Positions 36,385-45,976 of a DNA stretch of 64,000 bases are shown here, one piece after another. The notes under the pieces are model-generated. The model made no database searches and had not been told where the DNA came from. It saw only the letters and a program-made list of their open reading frames with translations. The DNA is taken from contig CAWDAD010000003.1 of NCBI GenBank assembly GCA_963800235.1, forward strand, positions 186,001 to 250,000, in the 5' to 3' direction. Numbering within the stretch: the first letter of the stretch is position 1; each line of letters opens with the position of its first letter. Made by a program: the position numbers and the translations under genes. The stretch comes from CAVVNP01 sp963800235. Lineage in GTDB: Bacteria; Actinomycetota; Acidimicrobiia; Acidimicrobiales; Iamiaceae.

Positions 36385-37311
36385 ATGGCCGGCCGCCCCC
36401 AGAGCACAACCGCCGAGGGCACGTCGACCCGCCGCCGGGCCAAGACCGCCGAGCGCGAGCCGTCCAAGGCGCTGGTGCCGGTCGAGATCCCGCCGCTGGC
36501 CGAGGAGGAGGCGATCCCCGACCCCCGCCAGAGCGACGTCGACGAGTGGGGTCGCAGCGAGCACATGCGCGAGCTGGCCCGCCGGCTGTACGACCCGCTG
36601 TACCGGCACTGGTTCCGAGCCGAGTGGGACGGCCTCGAGCACATCCCCCAGGGTGGCGGCGCCCTGCTCGTCGCCAACCACGCCGGAGCGGTGCCGTCCG
36701 ACGCCCCGGTGATCATGCACGGCATCGAGACCGAGCTGCACCGGCCCGTGTACGGGTTGGCCGACCACTTCTTCAAGGGGACCCCGGTGGTCGGCACCCT
36801 CTGGTCGCGCGCCGGGGGCGTGGTGGCCCACCCCGACAACGCCTACCGGCTCCTGCGCGAGCAGCAGCAGCTCGTGCTGGTGTTCCCCGAGGGCAGCAAG
36901 GGGCCCGGCAAGGTGGTCGGCGAGCGCTACCAGCTCCGCCGGTTCGGTCGGGGCGGCTACGTCGAGATCGCCATGCGCGCCGGCATCCCCATCGTGCCCA
37001 TCGCGGTGGTCGGCGCCGAGGAGTCGATGCCGATCCTGTTCAAGGTCCCGGCCATCTCCAAGGCCTTCGGCCTGCCCTACTTCCCGGTGACCGCCAACGC
37101 CCTGGCGTTCGGGCCGGTCCTCGGCTCGGTGCTCTACTTCCCGGCCAAGTTCAAGCTCCGGGTGCTCCCGCCGGTGCACTTCGACGTCGAGCCCGACCAG
37201 CCCCGCTACTCGCGCAGTCGCATCATGGACGAGTCCGAGCGCATCCGTCAGCTGATCCAGGAGGCGCTGTACGACATGCTGAAGCAGCGCAGCTCCGTCT
37301 GGTTCGGCTGA
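36385..37311 (+). CDS. Lysophospholipid acyltransferase (PlsC-like)
   Basis: Transfers an acyl chain to a lysophospholipid or a related glycerol phosphate, in membrane lipid synthesis. After a charged N-terminus (1-60) come the acyltransferase motif LLVANHAGAVPSD (His then Asp) and the acceptor motif VFPEGSKGPGK. A GYVEIAMRAGIPIVPIAVVG strand follows. The 308-residue length and the neighbouring epimerase-like gene recall the Rv0502/Rv0501 pair of M. tuberculosis. Confidence 0.87.
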   Translation: MAGRPQSTTAEGTSTRRRAKTAEREPSKALVPVEIPPLAEEEAIPDPRQSDVDEWGRSEHMRELARRLYDPLYRHWFRAEWDGLEHIPQGGGALLVANHAGAVPSDAPVIMHGIETELHRPVYGLADHFFKGTPVVGTLWSRAGGVVAHPDNAYRLLREQQQLVLVFPEGSKGPGKVVGERYQLRRFGRGGYVEIAMRAGIPIVPIAVVGAEESMPILFKVPAISKAFGLPYFPVTANALAFGPVLGSVLYFPAKFKLRVLPPVHFDVEPDQPRYSRSRIMDESERIRQLIQEALYDMLKQRSSVWFG

Positions 37312-37360
37312 TGGCGCCCCGCCCCCGTTCGGCGGACGGCCACCGTCCGGAGCCGACCTG

Positions 37361-38401
37361 ATGGGCCGGCGGGTCCTCGTCACCGGCCTCTCCACCTTCT
37401 GGGGCGGTCGGGTCGCCCTCCAACTCGAGGCCGAACCCGACGTCGACGTGATCATCGGCGTCGACACCAAGGAGCCGACCGTCGCCCTCGAGCGCACGGA
37501 GTTCGTCCGCACCGACGAGAACTACTCCCTGTTCAGCCGCATGGTGAAGGCGGCGGAGATCGACACGATCCTCCACACCTTCCTGGTCGTCGACTCCACC
37601 CAGATGTCGTCGCGCCACATGCACGAGATCAACGTCATCGGCACCATGAACCTGTTCGCGGCGGCCGCCGCCAGCGGCAGCACGGTGCGCAACGTGGTCG
37701 TGAAGTCGTCCTCGCTCGTCTACGGCAGCTCGCCCCGCGACCCCGTGTGGTTCGCCGAGAACACGCCTCGCAAAGCGGCGCTTCGCACCGGGGTGGAGCG
37801 CAGCCTGGTCGAGGTGGAGGGCTACGTGCGCGACTTCGCCCGCGACAACCCCCACGTCATCGTCTCCATGCTCCGCTTCTCCAACGTGCTGGGCCCCGAC
37901 ATCGTCACCCCCGTCAGCCGGGCGCTCACCCTGCCCTTGGTGCCCTCGGTCTTCGGGTTCGACCCCCGGTTCCAGTTCGTGCACGAGAACGACGTGATCC
38001 GGGCGATCCTGTTCGTGCTGAACAACGAGTCGTCGGGCGTCTACAACGTGGCGGGCGACGGGCTGCTGCCGTGGAGCGAGGTGGCCAAGATCTGCGACAA
38101 GCGCACCGCGCCGCTGCCGCCGGTCGCCACCAACATGGCCGTCGAGCCGCTCCGCCGCCTCTTCGGCGTCGACATGCCACCGGAGCTGCTCGAGCTGCTG
38201 AAGTACGGCCGGGGCCTCGACAACCGCAAGCTCCGCAACGAGGGCTTCGGCTACCACTTCACCTCGGCCGGCGCGGTCCAGGCCTACGCCGAGTCGATGC
38301 GGCTGCGGCAGGCGGTCGGCGGCGAGCCCGAGTACACCTACCAGGAAGAGGTCGAGCAGTTCTTCCGCCACTCCCCGGCGGTCCGCCGCAACCTCGACTG
38401 A
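37361..38401 (+). CDS. NAD-dependent epimerase/dehydratase family protein
   Basis: Extended SDR of 346 residues. The first strand RVLVTGLSTFWGGRVA keeps a modified nucleotide-binding turn, and the catalytic region has VVKSSSLVYGSSPRDP. The usual YxxxK lysine is not clear, which leaves catalysis open. It follows the acyltransferase by 49 bp, as GalE2-like and PlsC-like genes do in mycobacteria, so a shared role in envelope lipids is likely but unproven. Confidence 0.82.
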   Translation: MGRRVLVTGLSTFWGGRVALQLEAEPDVDVIIGVDTKEPTVALERTEFVRTDENYSLFSRMVKAAEIDTILHTFLVVDSTQMSSRHMHEINVIGTMNLFAAAAASGSTVRNVVVKSSSLVYGSSPRDPVWFAENTPRKAALRTGVERSLVEVEGYVRDFARDNPHVIVSMLRFSNVLGPDIVTPVSRALTLPLVPSVFGFDPRFQFVHENDVIRAILFVLNNESSGVYNVAGDGLLPWSEVAKICDKRTAPLPPVATNMAVEPLRRLFGVDMPPELLELLKYGRGLDNRKLRNEGFGYHFTSAGAVQAYAESMRLRQAVGGEPEYTYQEEVEQFFRHSPAVRRNLD

Positions 38402-38488
38402 GGACCGCCGACCCGGCGGGGGCCGAGCACCGGATGGCGTCGAGCCCCGCAGCCCGACCGGGTCCGGCGGCGCGGCCAGACTCACCCC

Positions 38489-39244
38489 ATGGCCCTGCTC
38501 CGCACCGAGACGACCGACCGGGTCGCCACCCTCACCCTCGACGACCCCGATCGACGCAACAGCCTGACCCTGCCGCTGGTGGAGGAGATCGTCACCGCCT
38601 TCGACCGGCTCGAGACCGACGACGACGTGGGGGCGGTGGTGGTCACCGGTGCCCCGCCCGCGTTCTGCGCCGGGGCCGACCTGTCCGACCTGGGCGGGTC
38701 CCGCCGCGACGGCCTGCGCCGCATCTACGAGGGCTTCCTGCGGGTCGCCCGCTCGCCGCTGCCCACGGTGGCCGCCGTCAACGGCGCCGCCGTCGGGGCC
38801 GGGATGAACCTGGCCCTGGCCTGCGACGTGCGGCTGGCCGGTGCGTCGGCCCGGTTCGACACGCGGTTCCTGCAGCTCGGCATCCACCCGGGGGGCGGCC
38901 ACACGTGGATGCTGCAGCGCATCGTCGGGCCCCAGGCGGCGAGAGCGATGGTCGTCTTCGGCGAGGTGCTCGACGGCGCCGAGGCGGAGCGGGTCGGGCT
39001 GGTGTGGCGGTCGGTGGCCGACGACCAGCTGGCCGGCGCCGCCGGGGAGCTGGCGGCGAGGGCGGCGTGCGTACCAGGCGAGCTCGCCCGGCGCACCAAG
39101 GCGACGCTGGCCGACGTCGCCACCATCGACGACCACCCCGCCGCCGTCGAGCGCGAGCTCGAGACCCAGCTCTGGTCCATGACCCAGCCCGAGTTCGCCG
39201 AGCGCCTGGAGGCCCTCCGCCGCCGAATCTCCCGCTCCGGCTGA
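38489..39244 (+). CDS. Enoyl-CoA hydratase/isomerase family protein
   Basis: Crotonase-fold protein of 251 residues with FCAGADLSDLGG and NGAAVGAGMNLALACD oxyanion-hole segments. The HPGGGHTWMLQRIVG segment lacks the usual Glu, so it may be an isomerase, hydrolase or other CoA-acting member and not a hydratase. Start ATG 38489. Confidence 0.88.
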   Translation: MALLRTETTDRVATLTLDDPDRRNSLTLPLVEEIVTAFDRLETDDDVGAVVVTGAPPAFCAGADLSDLGGSRRDGLRRIYEGFLRVARSPLPTVAAVNGAAVGAGMNLALACDVRLAGASARFDTRFLQLGIHPGGGHTWMLQRIVGPQAARAMVVFGEVLDGAEAERVGLVWRSVADDQLAGAAGELAARAACVPGELARRTKATLADVATIDDHPAAVERELETQLWSMTQPEFAERLEALRRRISRSG

Positions 39245-39330
39245 CCGCCGGTCGGCGCACCTCGGGCCGAATGCGCACCCCTACTGCGCCGACCACGCCG
39301 CAGCTCGCGACGCCCCGGCCGCCGGGCGCA

Positions 39331-39361
39331 CGCCCCGACGCCCCGACGCCCCGACGCCCCG
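39331..39361 (+). repeat. 8-bp GC-rich tandem repeat
   Basis: CGCCCCGA occurs three times in tandem with a partial fourth, in the gap between convergent genes. Confidence 0.8.
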
Positions 39362-39367
39362 GCCGGG

Positions 39368-39976
39368 TCAGCTGGCGGGGGCGGGGGCGGCGAGCCAGTC
39401 GCGCTCGAGCTCCTCGCGGCGCTCGACCCACTCCTCGGCGGTGAGCGCGTAGCGGACGTGGTCCTCCCACACCCCGTTGATCTCCAGGTACCGCTCGGCC
39501 ACGCCCTCGGAGCGCAGCCCGAGCTTCTCCACCACCCGGCGGCTGGCCCGGTTGCGGGGGATGATGGCGATCTGGATGCGGTGCAGCCGCAGCTCTTCGA
39601 AGGCGAAGCGGGCCAGCACGATCAGCGACTCGGGCATGTAGCCGTGCCCGGCGGCCCGGCGGTCGATCCAGTAGCCGACGTACGCGCTCTGGAACGGCCC
39701 CCGGTGGACCGAGTTCAGGTTGATCTCACCCACGAACGCCCCGTCGACGAAGATCCCGAACCCGTAGCCCGACCCGAGCTGTCGCTCCCGCTGGCGGGCA
39801 CTGCAGCGGACGGCGAAGGCGTCACGGTCGCGGGTGGTGTCCGGCTGGCCGACGATGCGCTGCGGCTCCCACGGCAGCAGCCAGTCGGCGCTGCTGAGCC
39901 GCACCTCGCTCCACGCCGGGAAGTCCGACAGCACCAGCGGCCGGAGCATGATCCGGCGCCCGAACAGGGTGGTCAC
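39368..39976 (-). CDS. GNAT acetyltransferase, RimJ-like
   Basis: A 202-residue N-acetyltransferase. FGRRIMLRPLVLSDF at the start, YVGYWIDRRAAGHGYMPESL around the acetyl-CoA site and the C-terminal NRASRRVVEKLGLRSEGV are typical of the RimJ/RimL group, which acetylates protein N-termini or small amines. Start is GTG. The gap to the ppx gene (39977-40097) holds nothing recognisable. Confidence 0.9.
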   Translation of the reverse strand: MTTLFGRRIMLRPLVLSDFPAWSEVRLSSADWLLPWEPQRIVGQPDTTRDRDAFAVRCSARQRERQLGSGYGFGIFVDGAFVGEINLNSVHRGPFQSAYVGYWIDRRAAGHGYMPESLIVLARFAFEELRLHRIQIAIIPRNRASRRVVEKLGLRSEGVAERYLEINGVWEDHVRYALTAEEWVERREELERDWLAAPAPAS

Positions 39977-40097
39977 GGCCGGCTCCCCCAGGTGGCGATC
40001 GGGTGGCGGCGCAGAGGCACGGGTCGCACTGTAGGGGAGCGTCCCGGGCTCGGCTCGGGCGGGGTCGGCGAGCGGCTGGGGGCGGCGTCGGCCGTCC

Positions 40098-41024
40098 TCA
40101 GCGCAGCTGGCTGAGGGCCAGCCCGTCGAGGATGTCGGCCTCGGAGACGACGATCTGATCGAGGGCGAAGGTCCGGAAGACGGCCACCAGGGCGCAGCAG
40201 CCGCCGACGATGGTGTCGACCCGTCCCGGTTCGAGGCCGGGGTTGTGGCGACGCTGCTCGCGATCCTCGGTGGCGAGGGTGCGGAACACGTCCTCGGCGG
40301 CGTCCTTGGTCAGCACGAAGTGGTGGACCCGGTCGCGGTCGTAGGTGGCCAGGCCCTGTTCGACCTGGGCCACCGAGCTGACGGTGCCGGCCAACCCCAG
40401 GACCGTGCGGGCCTCGGTCGACGCGGGTAGCAGGCGGAGCACGTCGTCGAGGTGGGTCTGGGTGAGCGAGATGGCGGCGGTCAGCTCCTCGGGCTGCGGC
40501 GGGTCGTGCTCGATGAACCGCTCGGTCAGCCGCACGCAGCCGACGTCGAGGGAGAGCGCACCCTCGACGGACTCCGTGCCCACCGCGAACTCGGTCGAGC
40601 CACCGCCGAGGTCGAAGACCAGGAAGGGACCGTCCGCCGGATCGAGGCCGGCGGTGGCGCCGGCGAAGCTCAGCCCGGCCTCCTCCTCGCCGGTCAGCAG
40701 CTCCGGGGTCGCGCCGACGGCGTCGTGGGCGGCGGCGAAGAACTCGTCGCGGTTGGCGGCGTCGCGCGCCGCCGAGGTGGCGGTGATCCGCACGCTGGTG
40801 GCGCCGAGGTCCTCGATCACCCGCTGGTAGTCGCGCAGCACGTCGACCGTCCGGCCGAACGCCTCGGGATCGAGCCGCCCGGTGCGATCGACCCCCTGGC
40901 CGAGGCGGGTGATGCGCATCTGCCGGTCGAGCTGCACCAGGCCGGCGTCGGCACCGGCCTCGGCTACCAGCAGGCGGGTGGAGTTGGTGCCGCAGTCGAC
41001 GGCCGCGACCCGGTCGGCGGTCAT
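40098..41024 (-). CDS. ppx: Exopolyphosphatase/guanosine pentaphosphatase (Ppx/GppA)
   Basis: Hydrolyses inorganic polyphosphate or pppGpp. The ASKHA-fold motifs are visible: VAAVDCGTNSTRLL at residues 6-19, TSAARDA, and FDLGGGSTEFAVG. Length is 308, the short single-module type found in actinobacteria. ATG 41024 overlaps the stop of the DUF501 gene. It is the last gene in the mfd-mazG-eno-ftsB-DUF501-ppx string. Confidence 0.93.
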   Translation of the reverse strand: MTADRVAAVDCGTNSTRLLVAEAGADAGLVQLDRQMRITRLGQGVDRTGRLDPEAFGRTVDVLRDYQRVIEDLGATSVRITATSAARDAANRDEFFAAAHDAVGATPELLTGEEEAGLSFAGATAGLDPADGPFLVFDLGGGSTEFAVGTESVEGALSLDVGCVRLTERFIEHDPPQPEELTAAISLTQTHLDDVLRLLPASTEARTVLGLAGTVSSVAQVEQGLATYDRDRVHHFVLTKDAAEDVFRTLATEDREQRRHNPGLEPGRVDTIVGGCCALVAVFRTFALDQIVVSEADILDGLALSQLR

Positions 41025-41527
41025 CGAGCGCCCGTCTCGCCGGAGTCGAGGCGCTCCTGCACCCAGGCGCCGACGGGGTCGTCGCCACCGGCCAGCCACC
41101 AGGCGTAGTGGGCGTGGAGGCACTTGAGCCCTCGCCGGGTGCCACCGACCCCGCCGGTCGGCCTCGGCCCGACGTGCCCGGCCGGCAGCGCGGCATCGCG
41201 CTCGACGGCGTAGCGGCGGTGGGCGTCGGCGACCCGCTCGGCGGGGACCTCGGCCTCCGCCCGCCGCACCCCGCCGGCGCTCTCCAGCCTGCTGACCAGC
41301 GTCCGCTCGGGTTCGCCGACCAGCCAGTAGCGCGTCGGCATGGGGGTGCCGTCATCCAGCAGCGGAGCGTTCCGGATCACCACCGGGCCGCCGTCGGCGT
41401 GACGGAGGACGACGGTGAAGGGTCCGCCCGGCTCGCGGCCGAGCAGCTCGGCCACCAGCGCACGGTCGGTGGCACGGTCGGTGGCACGCTCGGCGGCGTC
41501 GTCGACGGCGGTGACCGGTTCGCCCAC
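41021..41527 (-). CDS. DUF501 protein
   Basis: Conserved actinobacterial protein of 168 residues, function unknown, usually between ftsB-like and ppx genes as here. PVVIRNAPLLDDGTPMPTRYW and GGTRRGLKCLHAHYAWWLAGG are the conserved parts. GTG 41527 is chosen; TTG 41563 is an alternative that adds 12 residues. Near the start a small DNA duplication gives DRATDRATDR. Confidence 0.88.
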   Translation of the reverse strand: MGEPVTAVDDAAERATDRATDRALVAELLGREPGGPFTVVLRHADGGPVVIRNAPLLDDGTPMPTRYWLVGEPERTLVSRLESAGGVRRAEAEVPAERVADAHRRYAVERDAALPAGHVGPRPTGGVGGTRRGLKCLHAHYAWWLAGGDDPVGAWVQERLDSGETGAR

Positions 41528-41576
41528 GGCCCCAGCCGACCACGGAGCGGCCGGCCGCGCCAACCCGGGCGGCCGC

Positions 41577-41941
41577 TCAGCGCTGGTAGGGCCAGACCTG
41601 GGGCAGGTGCAGCGGGCCGGTGGCGGCCGGGAGCACGGCGTAGGCGATCTCGCCGGGGCGGATCATGCCGTACTGGGCCCGGGCCTGGCGCTCGATCTCG
41701 GCGGGGGTCTGCAGGCGCGCGACCTGGGCGGACAGGTCGCGGTTCTGGCGCTCGAGGGTCTGGAGCTGCCGTTCGGCCGAGCCGATGCGCTGCTTCTGGT
41801 TCAGGTAGCTGCGGAACGGGGTGACGCTGACGACCAGCAGGCTCAGCACCGACACCACGCCGACGATGGCGGCGACGCGCCAGCCGACGCGGCGACGGCC
41901 GGGGTTGCGGCTCCGGGATCGCTCGGGGGTCCGCCGCCGGC

Positions 41942-41945
<4 letters not shown>
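41577..41945 (-). CDS. ftsB: FtsB/DivIC-like septum formation protein
   Basis: A 122-residue bitopic membrane protein. A basic N-terminus is followed by a membrane helix (VAAIVGVVSVLSLLVV, about 25-42) and a coiled coil (LNQKQRIGSAERQLQTLERQ). AQYGMIRPGEIAY is the conserved motif of FtsB-like proteins. It links FtsL and FtsQ at the division site. GTG 41945 overlaps the enolase stop by four bases. Confidence 0.9.
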
Positions 41946-43228
<1,283 letters not shown>

Positions 43229-43389
43229 GTCCGGTTCGGCTCCCCCGAGGTGTCGGCCTGGGCCGCAGGCGGCCGGCCGGTGTGCTGGTGCGGCTGTGGT
43301 TCGTGTGACTGGTGTTGAAACGGTACACACCTGTGCCCGACGACACGGACCACCGTCCGCCCGGGCGGGCCGGTCCGCCCGTCGGCCGG

Positions 43390-44775
43390 TCAGCGGGCGC
43401 CGCGCTCGACGCGGCGGGCCTGGTCGGCCAGCCGGTCCGCCGCCACCCGCAGGGCCACCTCGGCGTCGACGCCCGCCGCCCGGGCGGCGCTGACCAGGCC
43501 GAGCAGCGCCTCACCGACCGCGTCGGGGCCGGCGACCGGGGTGGGTGCCACCGCCACCCCGACCGTGGCCGCCCGCTTCAGCACCTTGCCGGCGTAGGCC
43601 AGGCTCGGCAGCGCCGACGGGATGCCGTCGAGGGCGCTCGTGCGCCCCTTCTCGGCCCGCTTGCGGGCCTCCCAGCCCGACTCCGGGTCGTCGGGGTCGT
43701 AGCGCTCGCCGGCGAAGACGTGCGGATGGCGGGCGACCAGCTTGTCGTGGATGCCACGGGCCACGTCGGCCAGGTCGAAGCGGCCGGCCTCGGCGGCCAG
43801 CCGGGCGTGGAACACGACCTGGAAGAGCAGGTCGCCGAGCTCCTCCTCGACGTGGGCGTAGGCCTCGTCCACCGCTGGATCGCCGGCGACGCCCGCCACC
43901 CGGGGGTCGGGGGCGGTCTGCTCGGCCCGGTCGAGCTCGAGCAGCGCGTCGAGCACCTCGTAGCTCTCCTCCAGCAGGTGGCGGGTCAGGCTGGTGTGGG
44001 TCTGGGCCCGGTCCCAGGGGCACCGCTCGCGCAGCGTGACCATGAGCTGCTCCAGGGCGACCAGCTCGGCGCCGACGGGAGCGGCCAGACGGGGGACCCA
44101 GAGCGAGGTCAGGTGGTCGGGCTCGACCGATCGGTCGAGGTCCTCCCACGCCACCTCGACCACGGCCTCGTCGGGCAGGCCGAGGCGCTGCAGCACGGTC
44201 ACCGGGGTCGGCGGCGGCGCCTCGACCGCCAGCTTGATGTCGGACAGCACCCGCCGGTTGTGGCAGTGGGCGACGAGCAGCGGGCCCCGCTCCCCGGCGG
44301 CCCGCTCGGCGAAGCGGTGCCCGTCGACCAGGCGGACGCCCTCCTCCAGCGGGTCGACGCCGAGGCGCACCCAGGCCAGGTCGACGAAGGACAGGCCGGC
44401 CACCACGTCGAGCTCGACCTCGCCCCGGGCGTCGGCCTCGGCGAGCAGGTCGACGGTGCGCTCGAGCACCCGGGGCGAGCCGGGCACCGCGTAGAGCACC
44501 TCGCCGTCGGCGGCGGCCCGGTCGATCAGCTCGGCGGCGATCTGCTCGTACACCTCGTCGAAGCGGTCGGCCCGCTCGTAGCGCTCGTCGAAGCTGCTGC
44601 CGGCCCCCACCGCGGCGGCGGCCGGGTGGCGGGTGGTGCGGAGGTACCGCCGCGCCGACGGGACCCGCTCGATGGCGGCGAGGGCGCCGGCGGTGAGCAG
44701 GTCGGGACCGGCCGGACCGAGGCCGACGGCGACGACCCGGCCGACGCCGGACGCCGGGCCGGTCGGGTCAGCCAC
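43390..44775 (-). CDS. mazG: MazG nucleotide pyrophosphohydrolase fused to a tetrapyrrole-methylase-like domain (YabN type)
   Basis: The N-terminal half (about 1-215) has the tetrapyrrole methylase layout (VVAVGLGPAGPDLLT, then VLYAVPGSP). The C-terminal half is MazG: CPWDRAQTHTSL, LLEESYEVLDALLE and EEELGDLLFQVVFHA with the Glu/Asp residues that bind metal. MazG removes pyrophosphate from abnormal or excess nucleoside triphosphates. GTG 44775 is chosen; it overlaps the upstream lipoprotein stop by 8 bp. Fusion of the two domains is known from YabN. Confidence 0.9.
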   Translation of the reverse strand: MADPTGPASGVGRVVAVGLGPAGPDLLTAGALAAIERVPSARRYLRTTRHPAAAAVGAGSSFDERYERADRFDEVYEQIAAELIDRAAADGEVLYAVPGSPRVLERTVDLLAEADARGEVELDVVAGLSFVDLAWVRLGVDPLEEGVRLVDGHRFAERAAGERGPLLVAHCHNRRVLSDIKLAVEAPPPTPVTVLQRLGLPDEAVVEVAWEDLDRSVEPDHLTSLWVPRLAAPVGAELVALEQLMVTLRERCPWDRAQTHTSLTRHLLEESYEVLDALLELDRAEQTAPDPRVAGVAGDPAVDEAYAHVEEELGDLLFQVVFHARLAAEAGRFDLADVARGIHDKLVARHPHVFAGERYDPDDPESGWEARKRAEKGRTSALDGIPSALPSLAYAGKVLKRAATVGVAVAPTPVAGPDAVGEALLGLVSAARAAGVDAEVALRVAADRLADQARRVERGAR

Positions 44776-45970
44776 CCGTCGTGGCGCCACCCGTGGTCGA
44801 GCCGCCCGTCGTCGAGCCGCCACCGGTGGTCGAGCCGCCCGTCGTCGAAGCGCCGCCGGTGGTCGAGGCGCCGGGCGAGCCGGACGGGGCGGGGGCCGGG
44901 GCCGGGGCCGGGGCCGTCGTGGTGGTGACCGAGCCCTTCGGGGGCGTCGGCGGGTCGACCTGGCCGGTCGTGGGGTTCCAGCGCCCGTAGATCGAGCTGA
45001 CCTGGATGTCGGCCTTGGCCCAGAGCTTGCGCAGCACCGCCTCGGCGGCCTGGTTGCGCGCCGCCGAGTCCTGCTGGGTGGCGGTCGAGCTGATCTGCTG
45101 CTTCAGGGTGTCGGCCACCTGGTCGTAGGGAACGAGGCCCCGGCTCGTGATCTCGGCCACGAACACGCCCTGGGTCGTGTCGATCGGGGCGATGACCTGC
45201 CCGGTCTGGGCGTTGGCCAGCTCGGGGATGGTGATCGAGCTGGCCGAGGTGCACTGGGGTTGGCTCTCGACCTGCTGCGACGCGACCGGCGTCGCCGCCG
45301 TGACGAAGTCGGCCCCGCCGTCGACCTGCTGCTTCAGCGCGGTCGCGGTGGCGTCGTCGGGCACCGCCGCCGCCAGCAGGCACACCTGGTCCAGGGCGGT
45401 GGGGTTCTGGGTGAGGATCTGGGCGTACTGGGCCCGGGCCTGGGTGTCGAGCTCGGCGGCGGTGGGCGCCGGCGTGGTCGGGCCGGTGGCCCGTCCGAGC
45501 GCCTGCAGCTGGGCGTCGACGTCGATCTGCAGCTGCTTGAGGGCGGGGTCGCCGCAGGAGAGCGGCGTCTGGCCGGTGCTGGCGTTGCACACCTCGCCCT
45601 GGGCGCTCGACCTGTCGGCCGAGGTGACGGTGATCCTCCGCCGCGCCAGCTCCTGGGTGAGCAGCTCGTGGGAGATGTGCAGCGAGAGCAGCGAGTCGGC
45701 CACCTCGATCTTGTAGGTGTCCTTGCCCGCTCCGTCGAACTGGCCCGGCGCTCCGCTCTTGGCCGCCGCCGTGGAGAAGTTGGCCATGCCCGTGCGGATC
45801 AGCGACGGCGGGATCTCGTGACCGTTGACGGTGGCCGCTGCCTGCTCGAGCGGCTGGCACGCCGACGCCGCGATCACCGTGGCCGCGGCCAGCGCCACCG
45901 CCACGACCAGCCGGCGGGCTCGGCGCGACGAGGGCGGGGGCGTCGTGGGTGGTGACGGGGGCACGGGCAC
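44768..45970 (-). CDS. SurA-like foldase lipoprotein
   Basis: A 400-residue lipoprotein with signal peptide and lipobox (VIAASAC, Cys near 38). A SurA_N-type helical domain follows (NGHEIPPSLIRTGM) and a parvulin-like region (FVTAATPVASQQ to ITSRGLVPYDQVADTLKQ). Parvulin foldases act on exported proteins outside the membrane. The C-terminus is a low-complexity Ala-Pro and then Thr-Thr-Gly-Gly repeat tail. It lies between mfd and mazG, where mycobacteria have no such gene in that exact place. Confidence 0.8.
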   Translation of the reverse strand: MPVPPSPPTTPPPSSRRARRLVVAVALAAATVIAASACQPLEQAAATVNGHEIPPSLIRTGMANFSTAAAKSGAPGQFDGAGKDTYKIEVADSLLSLHISHELLTQELARRRITVTSADRSSAQGEVCNASTGQTPLSCGDPALKQLQIDVDAQLQALGRATGPTTPAPTAAELDTQARAQYAQILTQNPTALDQVCLLAAAVPDDATATALKQQVDGGADFVTAATPVASQQVESQPQCTSASSITIPELANAQTGQVIAPIDTTQGVFVAEITSRGLVPYDQVADTLKQQISSTATQQDSAARNQAAEAVLRKLWAKADIQVSSIYGRWNPTTGQVDPPTPPKGSVTTTTAPAPAPAPAPSGSPGASTTGGASTTGGSTTGGGSTTGGSTTGGATTGG

Positions 45971-45976
45971 AGGATG